Source: Gemmatimonadota bacterium | Lineage (GTDB): Bacteria > Gemmatimonadota > Gemmatimonadetes > Gemmatimonadales > GWC2-71-9 | Assembly: GCA_025350665.1 (NCBI GenBank) | Contig: JANXXJ010000138.1 | Coordinates: 1 to 42,950 of the forward strand | Direction: 5' to 3' | Length of the DNA: 42,950 nt | In this document: piece after piece, positions 23,764-31,792 of the stretch | How the letters are laid out: the number at the start of each line of letters is the position of its first letter | How positions within the stretch are numbered: the first letter of the stretch is position 1 | Position numbers and translations under genes: made by a program | Notes under the pieces: model-generated | What the model was told of the DNA's origin: nothing | The model's input: the letters and a program-made list of their open reading frames with translations, nothing else | Database searches by the model: none

Positions 23764-25806
23764 ATGTCGTACCGCCATCTGACGACGGCCTTGTTTGTCT
23801 GCGTTCCCCTGATTGCCGCGGCACAGGTCAAGCCGGCCGACACCCTGTTCACGGTCGAGCGGTATCTCGACTTCGAGACGGCCGGATCGCCCCGGATCGC
23901 CCCGGACGGGAACCTGGTGGTGTTCGTCCGCCGGACGGTGGACCGGATGAAGGACAGCTGGGAGAACAGCATCTGGGCCATGAACGCCGATGGCTCGAAT
24001 CTCCGCTTCCTCGTGAAAGGTGCCGATCCGGCCTGGTCGCCGGACGGCACGCGGATCGCTTATCTCGCTCCGGGCGAACCGGCCGGGAATCAGATCTTCG
24101 TCCGCACGATGGACGCCGAAGGGGCGATCACCCAGGTCACCCGGGTCGAGCAGCCACCGTCCGACGTCAAATGGTCGCCCGACGGGCTCTGGCTGGGTTT
24201 CGCGATGGTGGTGCCGAGCGGGCCGGAGTGGAAGGTAGCGCTGCCGCAGCCGCCGGCGGGGGCAACCTGGACGAAGGCGCCGCGTCTGGTCGAGAAGCTC
24301 CACGCCAAGGCGGACGGGCGGGGATGGCTGGTGCCGGGGTACACCCATCTCTTTACCGTAACCGCCACCGGGGGGACGCCGCGGCAGATCACGTCGGGCG
24401 ACTGGAATGTCGGGGCGCGGGGGACCGGGTTGCCGGGACCGGTGGGGTGGGACTGGATGCCCGACGGCCGGAGCGTGCTGGTGGACGGGAACGATGAGCC
24501 TAACGCCGAGCTGCTGCGCCAGGTGTCCAGCATCTATCAGGTCGATCTCGAGACCCTGAGCCGGCGAACGCTGACGACGACCCGGGGCTTCTGGACCCGG
24601 CCCGCGGTTTCCCCCGACGGAAAGACCCTCGCGTTCCTTGGGTTTGCGTTCACGCGCCAGACCTACAAAGTGGCGGACCTCTATCTGATGCCCATGACCG
24701 GCGGGGCGCCGGTGCTCCGGAGCCAGGGGTTCGACCGGGCACCGGCGCAGCTGATCTGGGCTCCCGACAACTCGGGCCTCTACTTCACGGCCGAAGACCG
24801 GGGCACGTCGAATCTTCACTTCGCTCCGGTCACGGGCCCGATCCGGCAACTCACGACCGGCACCCACATGGTGACCGGGCCATCGATTTCGCGGAAGAGC
24901 CTCGCGGTCGCGGTCCGGACCCACTTTGCCGCGCCGCCCGACGTGATCCGGATCGATCTCAAGAAGCCGTCGCAGATCGTCCAGCTCACCCACGTGAACG
25001 ACGATCTCCTCGCCGGCACCCGGCTCGGCGAGGTCGAGGAGATCTGGTACCGCTCGACCGGGGGCGCCCAAGTCCAGGGGTGGATCGTCAAGCCGCCGTT
25101 CTTCACGCCGGACCGGAAGTGGCCGCTGATCCTCGAGATTCACGGCGGTCCCCACGGCATGTACAACGTGGGGTTCGATCCGATGTATCAGAACTTCGCC
25201 GCGATGGGCTACGTCACGCTTTACACCAACCCGCGCGGCAGCACCGGGTACGGCACCGACTTCGGCAACGCGATCGACAAGAACTATCCGGGCGTGGACT
25301 ACGAAGACCTGATGGCTGGGGTCGACAGCGTGGTCGGCCGCGGGTACGTCGACACCAAACAGATGTTCGTCACCGGGTGCAGCGGGGGCGGCGTGCTGTC
25401 GAGCTGGGTGATCGCCCATACCGACCGGTTCGCCGCGGCAGCGGTGCGCTGTCCGGTGACCGACTGGATCAGTTTCTCAGGGACCAGCGACATTCCGCTG
25501 TTCGGCTTCAACTGGTTCGAGAAGCCCTACTGGGAGGATCCGATGCCGTGGCTCGAGCATTCCACCCTGTATCACGTCGGCAAGGTGAACACGCCGACCT
25601 TGCTGATGACGGGGGAGCTCGATTTGCGGACGCCGATGGGCCAGACCGACCAGTACTTCGCCGCCTTGAAGCTCCGCGGCGTACCAACCGCGGAGGTCCG
25701 GTTCGAGGGCGAGTACCACGGGACCGGGTCCAAGCCCTCGAACTGGATGCGGACCCAGGTCTACATGATGGAGTGGTTCCGGCGCTGGTCCGGTCAGCGG
25801 CGGTAG
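23764..25806 (+). CDS. Exported S9 prolyl-oligopeptidase-family peptidase
   Basis: A 680-aa protein with signal peptide MSYRHLTTALFVCVPLIAAAQ. The propeller blades are marked by AWSPDGTRIAYLA, KWSPDGLWLGFAM and AVSPDGKTLAFLG. The C-terminal hydrolase domain has Ser540 (GCSGGG), Asp620 (ELDLRTP) and His652 (EYHGT). It aligns along its whole length with the peptidase at 17752-19824, for example KPPFFTPDRKWPLILEIHGGP against [21 protein letters not shown]. The two are therefore tandem duplicates, separated by the acyltransferase, a third S9 gene and the 4-TM gene. The 155-bp gap upstream probably holds its own promoter. The 3' end overlaps the convergent propeller gene by 13 bp. Confidence 0.92.
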   Translation: MSYRHLTTALFVCVPLIAAAQVKPADTLFTVERYLDFETAGSPRIAPDGNLVVFVRRTVDRMKDSWENSIWAMNADGSNLRFLVKGADPAWSPDGTRIAYLAPGEPAGNQIFVRTMDAEGAITQVTRVEQPPSDVKWSPDGLWLGFAMVVPSGPEWKVALPQPPAGATWTKAPRLVEKLHAKADGRGWLVPGYTHLFTVTATGGTPRQITSGDWNVGARGTGLPGPVGWDWMPDGRSVLVDGNDEPNAELLRQVSSIYQVDLETLSRRTLTTTRGFWTRPAVSPDGKTLAFLGFAFTRQTYKVADLYLMPMTGGAPVLRSQGFDRAPAQLIWAPDNSGLYFTAEDRGTSNLHFAPVTGPIRQLTTGTHMVTGPSISRKSLAVAVRTHFAAPPDVIRIDLKKPSQIVQLTHVNDDLLAGTRLGEVEEIWYRSTGGAQVQGWIVKPPFFTPDRKWPLILEIHGGPHGMYNVGFDPMYQNFAAMGYVTLYTNPRGSTGYGTDFGNAIDKNYPGVDYEDLMAGVDSVVGRGYVDTKQMFVTGCSGGGVLSSWVIAHTDRFAAAAVRCPVTDWISFSGTSDIPLFGFNWFEKPYWEDPMPWLEHSTLYHVGKVNTPTLLMTGELDLRTPMGQTDQYFAALKLRGVPTAEVRFEGEYHGTGSKPSNWMRTQVYMMEWFRRWSGQRR

Positions 25807-26960
25807 CGTTCGACGTACTGGAGGTCGTCGTCGTCGGTGCGGACGACATAGACGGTGCCTTTGCCGAACCCGCGGACCACGCTCCTCGGGTTCAGCGTCA
25901 CTTTGCGGACCAGTTTGCCGGCCCGGTCGAACACATCGTACAGTGGATTCTTCGTGCCCGCCGTCTGGGTCCGCTCGACCCAGACTTCGCCCTCGGGGGA
26001 GACGACCACCGAGTTGTTGCCGTAGAACGGCGGTTTGGTGTCGGCGAATTCGGGGGCCGGGAGCTGTGGCCCCCCACCTCCTGAGGGCGGTGGGCTGGCC
26101 CGTCCGCCGCCCGGTCCTCCGATCGTGACCAACATCGGCCGTTGCTTCTTCTGGGCTTCGATCACGTCCGTCTTGTCACTCTGGGTCACCGGGAGCGGGG
26201 TGTACGGTTGGATCGGCCCAGCCGCCGGGGCGCCGCCCTTGGGGCCGTACCACACGACCCGGTACGGCGAGTGCATCACCCGCGCGACCGATCCGTCTTC
26301 GGCGACGCCCCAATGTTCCTCCGGCGTGAACATTTTGGCGCCGCCGATCCGGAACATGACCCGACCGCCGCCGCCCCCGCCCGAGATGTTGCCCTTCGCC
26401 ATCACGACCCACGCCGTGGTATCCATCGAGGCCTTGACCCCATCCCAGCGGAGAATCGCGAGGGAATCCGGCGGCGGCGATCCCGGTCCGGATCCGGGGC
26501 TGAAGGGTGGGCTCTGGAAGTAGAGGTGGCCGTTCTGGTCGGCGCCGCCGCCGCCGGGCATCATGGCGATGAATCCCCCGCCGCCGCTTCCCGGGAGCGG
26601 TACGGTGCGCACCGGCTTGCCGGCCGCGTCGATGACCAGGAAGCGGCGGCCGAGCATGTCGTTGAGCCAGGTCTCACCCTTCGGCATTGGATAGAGAGCG
26701 GCGGGCATGGCGTACTCGGTGGGTCCCTGGCCCTCGCGGCCGACCTTCTCCGATTTGCCTGAGGCAAAATCGATCATCTGGACCACCTTGTCCTGGAGGT
26801 CCGATACCAGAACCTTGCCGTTGGCCATCTCGTTGATGCCGAAAATTCTCGTGAACGGATCGGGGAACTGGGCTTCCGGCTTGACCAGCGTCACGATCGC
26901 CTGGGCTCGGCTCACGCAGGGTGTCAGCGCAAGCAACAGGGTGAACGCGTAGGTTCGCAT
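25794..26960 (-). CDS. Exported 6-bladed-propeller-type protein with Gly/Pro-rich inserts
   Basis: The ATG at 26960 is chosen over the track start (27113) because it opens a signal peptide (MRTYAFTLLLALTPCVSRAQ). The product is 388 aa. Short repeated strands such as INEMANGKVLVSDLQDKVVQMIDFASGKSEKVGREGQGPTEY, FLVIDAAGKPVRTVPL and NSVVVSPEGEVWVERTQ match the secreted 6-bladed beta-propeller (NHL-like) proteins common in Gemmatimonadota; no enzyme motif is seen. Several loops are runs of Gly and Pro (GSGGGG, MPGGGGADQ, ISGGGGGG, GGPGGGRASPPPSGGGG). The last blade (YDVFDRAGKLVRKVTL...GKGTVYVVRTDDDDLQYVERYR) has two related copies elsewhere in the window. The role is probably ligand or protein binding in the periplasm or on the surface. 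Confidence 0.78.
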   Translation of the reverse strand: MRTYAFTLLLALTPCVSRAQAIVTLVKPEAQFPDPFTRIFGINEMANGKVLVSDLQDKVVQMIDFASGKSEKVGREGQGPTEYAMPAALYPMPKGETWLNDMLGRRFLVIDAAGKPVRTVPLPGSGGGGFIAMMPGGGGADQNGHLYFQSPPFSPGSGPGSPPPDSLAILRWDGVKASMDTTAWVVMAKGNISGGGGGGRVMFRIGGAKMFTPEEHWGVAEDGSVARVMHSPYRVVWYGPKGGAPAAGPIQPYTPLPVTQSDKTDVIEAQKKQRPMLVTIGGPGGGRASPPPSGGGGPQLPAPEFADTKPPFYGNNSVVVSPEGEVWVERTQTAGTKNPLYDVFDRAGKLVRKVTLNPRSVVRGFGKGTVYVVRTDDDDLQYVERYRR

Positions 26961-27046
26961 CGAGTTCTGGATCCTTCTCGGGTTGGATGGGGTCGCCAGG
27001 GGCGACCGCATCGAGGATGCGCGGACGGTATGGTTCGTCGCGGTGG

Positions 27047-27100
27047 CTATCGGGCCGGCCAGCGGTAGCGTTCGACGTGCATCAGGTCGTCCGGGTCTCC
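27047..27100 (-). pseudogene. C-terminal remnant of a second propeller-type gene
   Basis: The minus strand reads GDPDDLMHVERYRWPAR followed by TAG, which matches the end of the neighbouring propeller protein (TDDDDLQYVERYRR, stop). The DNA is also alike: AGCGGTAGCGTTCGACGT here against GGCGGTAGCGTTCGACGT at the 3' end of the intact gene. Nothing upstream in this frame (before the Gly) resembles the propeller. This looks like the tail left after the body of a tandem paralogue was lost. Confidence 0.6.
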
Positions 27101-27148
27101 AAGGAGGAAACATCGCCCGCCCGTGATGCCGCCGCTAGTTTTCGCCCG

Positions 27149-28036
27149 GTGAACCCGCTGCCTTCATTCCCGGCCCGCCCGACCACCCGCTTTGCGCCGA
27201 GCCCAACGGGTGTGCTCCATCTGGGCCACGTGGTGAACGCGGTATGGACCTGGGGCATTGCCCGGGCCACCGGCGGACGGGTGCTGCTCCGGATCGAAGA
27301 TCATGACCGTAGCCGCTGCCGACCGGAATTCGACGCCGCGATTCTTCGCGATCTCGCCTGGCTGGGGCTCGAGGCGGATGCCGGTTCCGCGCGCCAGAGC
27401 GACCGTCAGGATCGGTATGCAGCCGCGCTCGCTCGACTGGGCCGGGTGACTACGGTGTACGGCTGCGCCTGTTCGCGGAAGATGATCGCGACGGCGGCCG
27501 GCGGACCGATCGAGGGCGAGGAACTCCGCTATCCGGGCACCTGCCGAGGCACATCGCTGGGCCTTGTCGCGGGCCTCGGCGTTCGGGCGGCCCTGCCGGA
27601 CGGGGCGATCACGTTTCACGATCTCCGGCTGGGAGCCATCCGGCAGGACCCGGCGCTCCAGTGCGGCGACCTGCTCCTCCGCGACCAGCCCGGGTCATGG
27701 ACGTACCAGTGGTGCGTCACCGTCGACGATCTCGAGGACGGGGTCGATCTGGTCATCCGGGGCGAGGACCTGCTCGAGTCCACCGGTCGCCAGATCCTGC
27801 TGGGCCGGATGCTCGGCCGGACCGCGCCCGCCGCTTTCCTGCATCATCCGCTGATCCATGGCGACGACGGCCGGAAACTGGGCAAACGGGAGCGGTCCGA
27901 GGGTGTCGAGGCGCTGCGGGCCGCGGGCCTGGCACCGGAGGCCGTACTGGGCCGGGCGGCGTGGCTCTCCGGCCTGCTCCCGGTCGCGGAACCGATCCGG
28001 GCCGATGATCTGGCCCGGCTCTTCGATCGCCGTTAG
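27149..28036 (+). CDS. gluQ: Glutamyl-Q tRNA(Asp) synthetase
   Basis: The track start (26987) would add residues that run through the propeller remnant. The GTG at 27149 gives a 295-aa protein starting just before RFAPSPTGVLHLGHVVNA, the correct N-terminus. HLGH (24-27) and KLGKR (about 242-246) are the class I synthetase signatures. The zinc ligands Cys106, Cys108, Tyr128 and Cys132 (YGCACSRK...RYPGTCRG) match those of E. coli YadB/GluQ. The C-terminal anticodon-binding domain of GluRS is absent, as expected. The enzyme activates glutamate and attaches it to queuosine in tRNA(Asp). The GTG overlaps the stop of a nine-codon upstream reading frame (ATG 27126). The 3' end overlaps the convergent MFS gene by 4 bp. 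Confidence 0.92.
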   Translation: MNPLPSFPARPTTRFAPSPTGVLHLGHVVNAVWTWGIARATGGRVLLRIEDHDRSRCRPEFDAAILRDLAWLGLEADAGSARQSDRQDRYAAALARLGRVTTVYGCACSRKMIATAAGGPIEGEELRYPGTCRGTSLGLVAGLGVRAALPDGAITFHDLRLGAIRQDPALQCGDLLLRDQPGSWTYQWCVTVDDLEDGVDLVIRGEDLLESTGRQILLGRMLGRTAPAAFLHHPLIHGDDGRKLGKRERSEGVEALRAAGLAPEAVLGRAAWLSGLLPVAEPIRADDLARLFDRR

Positions 28037-28040
28037 GCGA
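28027..28040. terminator. Small palindrome holding both convergent stop codons
   Basis: TCGCC-GTTA-GGCGA places TAG of gluQ (28034-28036) and TAA of the MFS gene (28033-28035, minus strand) in and beside the loop of a 5-bp hairpin. The core CGCCGTTAGGCG recurs exactly at 31546-31557. The stem is short, so termination is uncertain. Confidence 0.35.
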
Positions 28041-29259
28041 GGGTCCGGTCGAGCCGGTCCAGACGCCGGATCTCGGGCCAGACGACACTCACCCATCCCA
28101 CCACCGCCATCACGCCCACCCCGCCCGCCACTACGGCAACGACGGGCCCGATGATGCTGGCGAGGAAGCCGGACTCGAATTCGCCCAGTTCGTTGGACAT
28201 TCCGATGAACAGGGTGTTGACGGCGGACACCCGGCCGCGGAGCGCGTCGGGGGTGGCGAGTTGGGCCAGAGCAAGGCGGATGACCACGCTGACGGCATCG
28301 AATCCGCCGGCCAGCAGCAGCATCGCGAAGGAAATCCAGAAGCTGGTCGAGAGGCCGAACAGGATGATGGTCACCCCGAAGCCGGCCACGGACCAGAGCA
28401 GGGTCCGGCCGGCGCGCTGCATCGGTGGCCGGTGGGCGAGCGCGAACGACGTGACGACGGCACCGATCGACTGGGCACCCCGGAGCCAGCCCAGACCGGC
28501 GGGTCCAGTATGGAGAATGTCCTTGGCGTAGACCGGGAGGAGCGCCATGACGCCGCCCAGCAGCACGGCGAAGAGATCGAGCGACATCGCCGCGAGCAGC
28601 ATCGGGGAGCCACGGACGAACCGGATGCCTTCGAGGAGGGCGTGCCATGAGAGACGGTCGCGGCTCCCGGCGGGCCGGGTCATCTTGATCCGCCCGATCA
28701 GCAGAATGAACAGGAACGCGGTGGCGGCGCAGATGGCGTAGACCGCCACGGCACCGCCGGTCCAGGCGATCAGCCAGCCGCCGAGGGCCGGGCCCAGGAC
28801 GTCGGCTGCCTGCCAGCCGCCGCTGTTCCAGGCGATGGCGTTCTGCAGGGTGTCGATCGGCAGCAGGTTCGGCATGATGGCCTGCTTGGCCGGGAGCTGG
28901 AACGTCCGTCCGGCGCCATAGAGCGCCAGGAGGACGTAGTAGGTCGCCACGGGGGCGCGGGTGAAGGACGCCAGGCCCAGGCCGGCGGCGGCCAGCGCGA
29001 TCAGGACCTGGGCCGCGATGAGGACCCGGCGCCGGTCGCCGCTATCGGCCAGGTGGCCGGCGGGCAGGATCAGGGTGACCATCGGCGCGATCTGGACCAG
29101 ACCGACCATGCCTAACGCCAGCGCCGAATGGGTCCGCTCGTAGAGTTCCCAGCCGACGGCCACGGCCATCATGGCCTGGCCCAGCACCGCAAGGACGTGG
29201 CCGGTCAGGTAGCGCCGGAATCCCTGATGGCGGAGGGCCGCGTAGGCGTCGTGGCTCAC
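28033..29259 (-). CDS. MFS transporter, EntS/MFS_3-like
   Basis: A 408-aa membrane protein with about 12 hydrophobic segments. It has the MFS loop motif (AGHLADSGDRRRVLIAAQV) and, in the second half, LAQLATPDALRGRVSAVNTLFIG, typical of the EntS/MFS_3 exporters. The start is a GTG that overlaps the stop of the lytic transglycosylase gene (GTGA), so the two are translationally coupled. It is related to but clearly distinct from the MFS at 13508-14764. The substrate is unknown. Coupling to a cell-wall enzyme might suggest export of a wall-derived or lipophilic compound, but this is a weak inference. Confidence 0.88.
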   Translation of the reverse strand: MSHDAYAALRHQGFRRYLTGHVLAVLGQAMMAVAVGWELYERTHSALALGMVGLVQIAPMVTLILPAGHLADSGDRRRVLIAAQVLIALAAAGLGLASFTRAPVATYYVLLALYGAGRTFQLPAKQAIMPNLLPIDTLQNAIAWNSGGWQAADVLGPALGGWLIAWTGGAVAVYAICAATAFLFILLIGRIKMTRPAGSRDRLSWHALLEGIRFVRGSPMLLAAMSLDLFAVLLGGVMALLPVYAKDILHTGPAGLGWLRGAQSIGAVVTSFALAHRPPMQRAGRTLLWSVAGFGVTIILFGLSTSFWISFAMLLLAGGFDAVSVVIRLALAQLATPDALRGRVSAVNTLFIGMSNELGEFESGFLASIIGPVVAVVAGGVGVMAVVGWVSVVWPEIRRLDRLDRTLA

Positions 29260-31511
29260 GGCGAGGGCCGGGTGTACAGCGAGCGATAGACCGCCTGGTT
29301 TCTGAGGACCCGCCTGACGTAGTCCCGGGTCTCGGCAAAGGGGATCCGCTCGACGAACACTTCAGGATCGTCGTCGACGCCGCGAATCGAACGCCAACGG
29401 TTTACCCGTTCGATGCCGGCGTTGTAGGCCGCCAGCCCGCGCTCCGGCCAGTCCAGCCTGGCGAGATCGTGGGCCAGGTGGTCGATCCCGAAATCGAGAT
29501 TGACGTCCGGTTGGTAGAGCAGCACCGCGTCCCATTCCGGCAAGCCGGCCCGGCGGGCCAGCTCCGCCCCGACCGCCGGCAGCAGTTGCATGAGGCCGCG
29601 GGCGTCGGCAGCGGACCGGGCTTCGGGATCGAAGGCGGACTCCTGACGAATGACGGCGGCGGCGAGCATCGGGTCGAGCGAGGCGGACGCGGCCTGGCCC
29701 CGGAGCACGTCGGCAAACGGGAGCGGGTACAACAGCTGGGCCAGCGTCCGGTCGAGCGGCGCGCCCTTCTCCTGAGCCCGCTGGGCCAGCCGGAGTGCCC
29801 GCGCATAGTAGTCGTATCGGGCCAGCGCGACGGCGGTGCGGAGCATCCGCTCCGGAGCCGAACCCGCCACCGCGACGAAATGGTCGAGCTCGAACCGGGC
29901 TTCGACGTCGAGGCCAAGACGGCTCAGCAGCGCGGCGCGTTCGAGACCATCGGCCGGGAGTTCCGGGGCGGCGGAGTCGGGCCGGTCGGCAATGATCCGG
30001 AACGGCACCCCCAGGCGGCGGCTCGAGAGCCAGGCGTAGTAGGAATCGGGTGCCCGTTCGACAATCGTTCGCCAGCGGGTCCGGGCCGCCGCGGTATCGC
30101 CAGAGACGGCGTGGGCGCGGGCGCTCCAGTAGCGGGCCGCGATCGATTCTTCGCCCCCGCGATCGGCGAGGCGGTCGAACTCAGTGGCAGCCGTGGCGGG
30201 ATCGTGGGCCAGCAGGGCGATCAGCGCCGCCTGAAAGGCCGAGCGGGGGGCGAATGGCGCGGCCGAGTAACGGGCCGCTTTGCGAAACAGCGCCCGCGCG
30301 TCGTCGTCGTCGCCGCGGTCGGCCTTGAGATCGGCGGCGAGGTAGAGCGCCTGGGCGACGGGTGTCGAATCGGTCGGGTAGTCCGCCGCAATCGCGGCCA
30401 GGGCGGCCTCGGCGCCATCAGTGTTGCCGTTCCGGAGTTTCATCCGGGCCTTCTGATAGGCGGCGTCGGCTTTGAGATCGGGCGTTTCCACGGCATCGAA
30501 GAGCGGCAGCGCCTGGGCGACGCGCCCGAGCCTGGCCAGAACCGTGGCGTAGGTGAAGCGATCCCGGTCGACGAGCTTCCCGGTGGTAGCGGCGAATCCG
30601 CGCGCCGCCTGCTCGAGCAGTCCGGTCGCCGCGGCGCGCCGGGCGATTCTCAGCTCCTCGGCCGGAGTGCGGTCCGGGAAGTGGCGGTCGAGCATTGCGA
30701 TCGCGGCCTTGGCGTCGTCCGCGGACTGGTCGGGACCCAGCAGGGCCAGTAGTTCGGCCCGAGCGGCGGTTCGGGCCGAGGGATCGCCGGTCTTTAGCCG
30801 GAGGCGGACCGCGGCGAGCCGGGCGCCGAGTGCGTCGTAGCGCTCGGCGGCGCCGATCTCGTCGCCGGTCCGGTCGCGGGCCAGCGCCTCGGTCCAGCCG
30901 ATGCGCGGCCGGGCGACGGGCGAGGTGACGTCGTTCAGAAGCCGACCGCGGGCGATGGAGTCGACCGTCACGCCGGCTGCCCGGAGGTAGAACCAGTCTT
31001 TCAACGCGGGGAAATGCTGGGCCAGGGTCCGGTAGGCGGCCGCGGCGGAATCGAACTGATCGAGCCGGTCCAGGGCCCTGGCGTGGGTCACCAGTCGTTC
31101 GGCGCGGGTGGGCGGGGGCCCGAGTTCGAGCGATCGTCGAGTGTGGGCGAGGGCTTCTTCCGGCTGACTTCGCTCCACGAGAGCCCGGGCAAGGAGGGCC
31201 TGGCCTTCGCCGCCGTAGTCGTCGAGCCACCGCTGTCCGTCGAGGAGGCGGACGACGGTCGCCCAGCCTTGCCAACCCGCCGCGGCGCGGGCCGCGGTCA
31301 GGATGACGGAGGGTTTGGCGCCCGACTCCCGGCTGGGAGCGGCCAGCATTCTGGTGGCTTGCCAGGGCCGTCCGCTCTCGATGGCGCGGGCGGCGGCGAT
31401 GGTGATCGAGTCGGTCGGGCCCGGGGCGGCGCGCCCGCCCTGCGCCAGAGCAACGCCGGGTGCCGGAGCGGTGAGGACCAGGAGGATGAGGGTCGGACAG
31501 GGGTGGCGCAC
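29256..31511 (-). CDS. Soluble lytic murein transglycosylase (Slt70-like)
   Basis: A 751-aa protein starting at a GTG with a signal peptide (MRHPCPTLILLVLTAPAPGVALAQ). Residues about 30-590 are alpha-helical with TPR-like repeats, as in the Slt70 superhelix. The C-terminal GH23 domain begins near LDPMLAAAVIRQESAF, where Glu624 is the catalytic acid. It continues with ARGLMQLLPAVG, YQPDVNLDFGIDHLAHDL and GLAAYNAGIERVNRW, all standard for family 1A lytic transglycosylases. It cleaves peptidoglycan between MurNAc and GlcNAc to give 1,6-anhydro ends. The ribosome site is not obvious. It is coupled downstream to the MFS gene. Confidence 0.92.
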   Translation of the reverse strand: MRHPCPTLILLVLTAPAPGVALAQGGRAAPGPTDSITIAAARAIESGRPWQATRMLAAPSRESGAKPSVILTAARAAAGWQGWATVVRLLDGQRWLDDYGGEGQALLARALVERSQPEEALAHTRRSLELGPPPTRAERLVTHARALDRLDQFDSAAAAYRTLAQHFPALKDWFYLRAAGVTVDSIARGRLLNDVTSPVARPRIGWTEALARDRTGDEIGAAERYDALGARLAAVRLRLKTGDPSARTAARAELLALLGPDQSADDAKAAIAMLDRHFPDRTPAEELRIARRAAATGLLEQAARGFAATTGKLVDRDRFTYATVLARLGRVAQALPLFDAVETPDLKADAAYQKARMKLRNGNTDGAEAALAAIAADYPTDSTPVAQALYLAADLKADRGDDDDARALFRKAARYSAAPFAPRSAFQAALIALLAHDPATAATEFDRLADRGGEESIAARYWSARAHAVSGDTAAARTRWRTIVERAPDSYYAWLSSRRLGVPFRIIADRPDSAAPELPADGLERAALLSRLGLDVEARFELDHFVAVAGSAPERMLRTAVALARYDYYARALRLAQRAQEKGAPLDRTLAQLLYPLPFADVLRGQAASASLDPMLAAAVIRQESAFDPEARSAADARGLMQLLPAVGAELARRAGLPEWDAVLLYQPDVNLDFGIDHLAHDLARLDWPERGLAAYNAGIERVNRWRSIRGVDDDPEVFVERIPFAETRDYVRRVLRNQAVYRSLYTRPSP

Positions 31512-31550
31512 CAGAGGAATCTAAGCGGGCGCCGGGTCCCGCGAACGCCG

Positions 31551-31730
31551 TTAGGCGGCGCGGGACCCCTTGGCTGATCGGAGCGGCGGCTGGCGGCGGA
31601 GGTACACGGTGCCTCGGCTGGTGCCGAAGAAACGGGCCCGCCTCGGGAGGATCACCCGGCCGACGGAATTGCCCCGTTCGTCGTAAACTTCGTAGCTTTC
31701 AAAGCGGTCCTGCCTGGTCTTGAGGGTCAT
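31551..31730 (-). CDS. 59-aa orphan propeller-blade-like protein
   Basis: The track ORF starts at 31787; the ATG at 31730 (MTLKTRQDRFESYEVYDE) is more likely. The short product has no signal peptide. Its core YEVYDERGNSVGRVILPRRARFFGTSRGTVYLRR lines up with the last blade of the secreted propeller protein at 25794-26960 (YDVFDRAGKLVRKVTLNPRSVVRGFGKGTVYVVR). The tail is basic (LRSAKGSRAA). It is either a stand-alone member of a small-protein family or a truncated copy of the propeller C-terminus. The gene lies between the transglycosylase and the divergent amidohydrolase, and its stop is inside CGCCGTTAGGCG. Confidence 0.65.
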   Translation of the reverse strand: MTLKTRQDRFESYEVYDERGNSVGRVILPRRARFFGTSRGTVYLRRQPPLRSAKGSRAA

Positions 31731-31736
31731 CGTATC

Positions 31737-31762
31737 ATCCAATGTCGTGATGTCCTTTGGAT
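31737..31762. promoter_or_regulatory. Inverted repeat between divergent genes
   Basis: ATCCAA (31737-31742) and TTGGAT (31757-31762) form perfect 6-bp arms around 14 bases in the 62-bp gap between the orphan-blade gene and the amidohydrolase gene. The spacing is compatible with a shared operator. The evidence is only the symmetry and position. Confidence 0.3.
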
Positions 31763-31792
31763 GCGACGGCGGAGAGAAAGGTTGCATTGGTC

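Noticed and set aside
23416-25419. 667-aa minus-strand ORF opposite the third S9 peptidase gene
   Set aside because: Same pattern as the other antisense frames; the sense protein has a complete signal peptide and catalytic triad.
28261-28650. Plus-strand ORF inside the second MFS gene
   Set aside because: Shadow of a well-supported 12-TM transporter on the minus strand.
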